From an uncultured Prevotella sp. (GTDB lineage: Bacteria > Bacteroidota > Bacteroidia > Bacteroidales > Bacteroidaceae): a stretch of DNA of 39,894 bases. Both the position numbers and the translations under genes were made by a program. This document shows, one piece after another, positions 38,752-39,894 of this stretch (the stretch's first letter is position 1; every line of letters starts with the position of its first letter). The notes beneath the pieces are model-generated. The model saw only the letters and a program-made list of their open reading frames with translations. It was not told the origin of the DNA and did no database searches. Where the stretch lies: contig ONAJ01000024.1 of assembly GCA_900315775.1 (NCBI GenBank), positions 1 through 39,894 of the forward strand, given 5' to 3'.

Positions 38752-38862
38752 GTGAGCATTAACAAACTGGGACTGCCAGCAAGTGGTGGAGGAATGGCAG
38801 GTGTGGTATTACACGATATTGTGGAGTGGATGATTGTACAAAAGATGCTGCAACACCTATAA
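38752..38862 (+). CDS. Possible 36-residue small protein (GTG start)
   Basis: A short frame runs from GTG at 38752 to TAA at 38860-38862. It reads SINKLGLPASGGGMAGVV followed by LHDIVEWMIVQKMLQHL. It has a Gly-rich start and an amphipathic C-terminal helix. I do not recognise it. It has no ATG start before the internal Met and no clear ribosome binding site. It sits in the spacer between the AAA ATPase and the VirE-like gene, so it could equally be the end of a decayed gene. Confidence 0.25.
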   Translation: MSINKLGLPASGGGMAGVVLHDIVEWMIVQKMLQHL

Positions 38863-38884
38863 CATAACTACACTATTAATAAAA

Positions 38885-38918
38885 AATCGGGCTGACTTGT
38901 TTGAGGTCAGCCCGAAGT
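38885..38918 (-). terminator. Terminator of the VirE-like gene
   Basis: A 10-bp stem TCGGGCTGAC / GTCAGCCCGA (38887-38896 with 38906-38915) with a 9-nt loop. On the minus strand it is followed directly by a T-run. It begins 6 bp after the stop codon at 38922-38924. This is a classic intrinsic terminator. Confidence 0.85.
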
Positions 38919-38921
38919 GGT

Positions 38922-39894
38922 TTAGAAACAATCGACAATTTTGTAGTACCTTACGTTGCCACGATGTATTTGGCTGTACCCAAGGTCCTTCAGTGCCATA
39001 CCGAGATGTACCTTGGTGCTGTGGGTATTCTTTACCAGCGGGTATTCCTTTTGTATAATGTGGATTATCTCTGCAGAGTTCAGGGGCTTCACCATCTCTC
39101 CTTCCTCGGGTTTCCTAAAGTGCAGGCTGATGATTTCTGCAAGGTCCTTTTGGTCCATGAAGGCGGTGTTGAGTTCCTGAAGGCGCTGCACCTGTTCGTT
39201 GTTGAACCAATAGGGTAGGTGCTGGACGTTGAGTTCGTTCATTACCTGTGCAAAGAGCTGGTCGTAGTTTATCTCGCCCTCGTTGTCGATGTATTCGCCG
39301 CGAGGTATGGTGATACAGATGTATCGGCGGCTTCCTGTAGCGTCGGTGAGAGGGTGGGGGTTGTTGGTCGTAGCGACGAAGGAAGCAAAACGGAGGCGGT
39401 CCTCCTGTGTCTTGCCGTAGATGACACGTCCGTTGACCTTACTCTTCGACAGTGTCTGCTTCAGCGATGCATGCTGAGAGGGACGTATAGCATCGAGCTC
39501 GTCGAGGTTGACGAGGAGGTTGTTGGTTAGTGCCATCTCCTTGTCGAACTTGTTCGAGAGGTTGATGTGGTCAAGGTAATACATCCTTAGATGTTTTGGC
39601 AGCAAACGTGCCATGAAGGTCGATTTACCACAGCCCTGTGCACCGATGAGTGTCGGCACCGTCTCGTTGGCATGAAGCATGTCCATCTGTAGCCAGTGGG
39701 CAACGGCGGAGCGCAGCCAGATGGCGAGGTAGGTGTGGTGCTCCTCGGTGAGTCCCGGCAGACGATTGAAGAGCTGACGTACGTGGTCGGTGCCGTCCCA
39801 ATGTTGCTGCTCCTTCAGATAGCTCTCAATGGGGTTGTACTCACGGATAAGACTGGAATAGATAAGTTCCGTAATGTCTATCTTCGGATTGCAA
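38922..39894 (-). CDS. VirE/DUF3874-type P-loop ATPase (N-terminus cut by window edge)
   Basis: An open frame enters from the right edge at 39893 and ends at 38922, about 323 codons. The visible N-terminal part reads YNPIESYLKEQQHWDGTDHVRQLF, the usual opening of the VirE (PF05272-like) helicase/ATPase domain. Walker A is LIGAQGCGKSTFMARLL, Walker B region LLVNLDELDAIR, and sensor FVATTNNPHPLTDATGSRRY with the Arg pair. The C-terminal part (ALKDLGYSQIHRGNVRYYKI) resembles the DUF3874 DNA-binding tail. In Bacteroidales such proteins, often with a primase-like N-terminal half, occur in prophage-like or genomic-island settings. Replication of a mobile element is an inference. The gene is complete at its 3' end with its own terminator. 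Confidence 0.85.
   Translation of the reverse strand, partial: CNPKIDITELIYSSLIREYNPIESYLKEQQHWDGTDHVRQLFNRLPGLTEEHHTYLAIWLRSAVAHWLQMDMLHANETVPTLIGAQGCGKSTFMARLLPKHLRMYYLDHINLSNKFDKEMALTNNLLVNLDELDAIRPSQHASLKQTLSKSKVNGRVIYGKTQEDRLRFASFVATTNNPHPLTDATGSRRYICITIPRGEYIDNEGEINYDQLFAQVMNELNVQHLPYWFNNEQVQRLQELNTAFMDQKDLAEIISLHFRKPEEGEMVKPLNSAEIIHIIQKEYPLVKNTHSTKVHLGMALKDLGYSQIHRGNVRYYKIVDCF

Noticed and set aside
38834-39218. Small plus-strand frames opposite the VirE-like gene
   Set aside because: They are antisense to a conserved P-loop ATPase and cross its terminator; no independent support.

Overview
The window looks like chromosomal DNA from a Bacteroidales bacterium, most likely Prevotella in the broad sense. 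The evidence is: repeated TAnnTTTG -7 promoter elements (several with TTTG 18-20 bp upstream); A-rich leaders instead of strong Shine-Dalgarno sites; a frdC-frdA-frdB fumarate reductase operon; secreted pectin/xylan-type enzymes; a starch-binding surface protein; and a PorZ-like protein of the type IX secretion system. I saw no rRNA, tRNA, insertion sequence or CRISPR array. No stretch longer than 300 bases lacks a gene.

Left part (1-9389, all minus strand). A partial multidomain starch/glycan-binding surface protein runs off the left edge. Next come an EamA-type permease co-transcribed with a CE1-like secreted esterase, a small DUF2147 protein, and the frdCAB operon for the terminal step of anaerobic fumarate respiration. 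A cluster of small hairpin repeats lies between the first two units.

Centre (9594-23504, mostly plus strand). Housekeeping genes: a P-loop NTPase-CYTH protein resembling animal TTD14, mnmG, apt, uvrC, dtd, a MazG-like pyrophosphohydrolase, deoC, polA, ychF and lgt. A polyprenyl diphosphate synthase and the peptidoglycan editing factor pgeF lie on the minus strand. Two 16-bp palindromes matching the ParB-binding parS consensus flank apt. Together with mnmG they suggest an origin-proximal, centromere-like position.

Right-centre (23517-37249). mutS sits 4 nt behind a large PL11 rhamnogalacturonan lyase on the minus strand. A tightly packed plus-strand run follows: leuS, a YitT-RdgB fusion, a GT2 glycosyltransferase, a porZ-like gene and an acyltransferase-3 gene. 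Many of its junctions overlap. leuS carries a short in-frame insertion that looks like a fragment of a palindromic repeat.

Right edge (37356-39894). An AAA ATPase with a DUF234/PD-(D/E)XK-like C terminus, then a convergent, truncated VirE/DUF3874-type ATPase with its own terminator. This is the most accessory-looking part and may be the edge of a mobile or variable island.

The observations I would check first are the parS pair around apt, the single-frame fusion of a YitT membrane protein with the RdgB nucleotide-pool cleaning enzyme, and the repeat-derived insertion in leuS. I do not see a clearly new multi-gene system.
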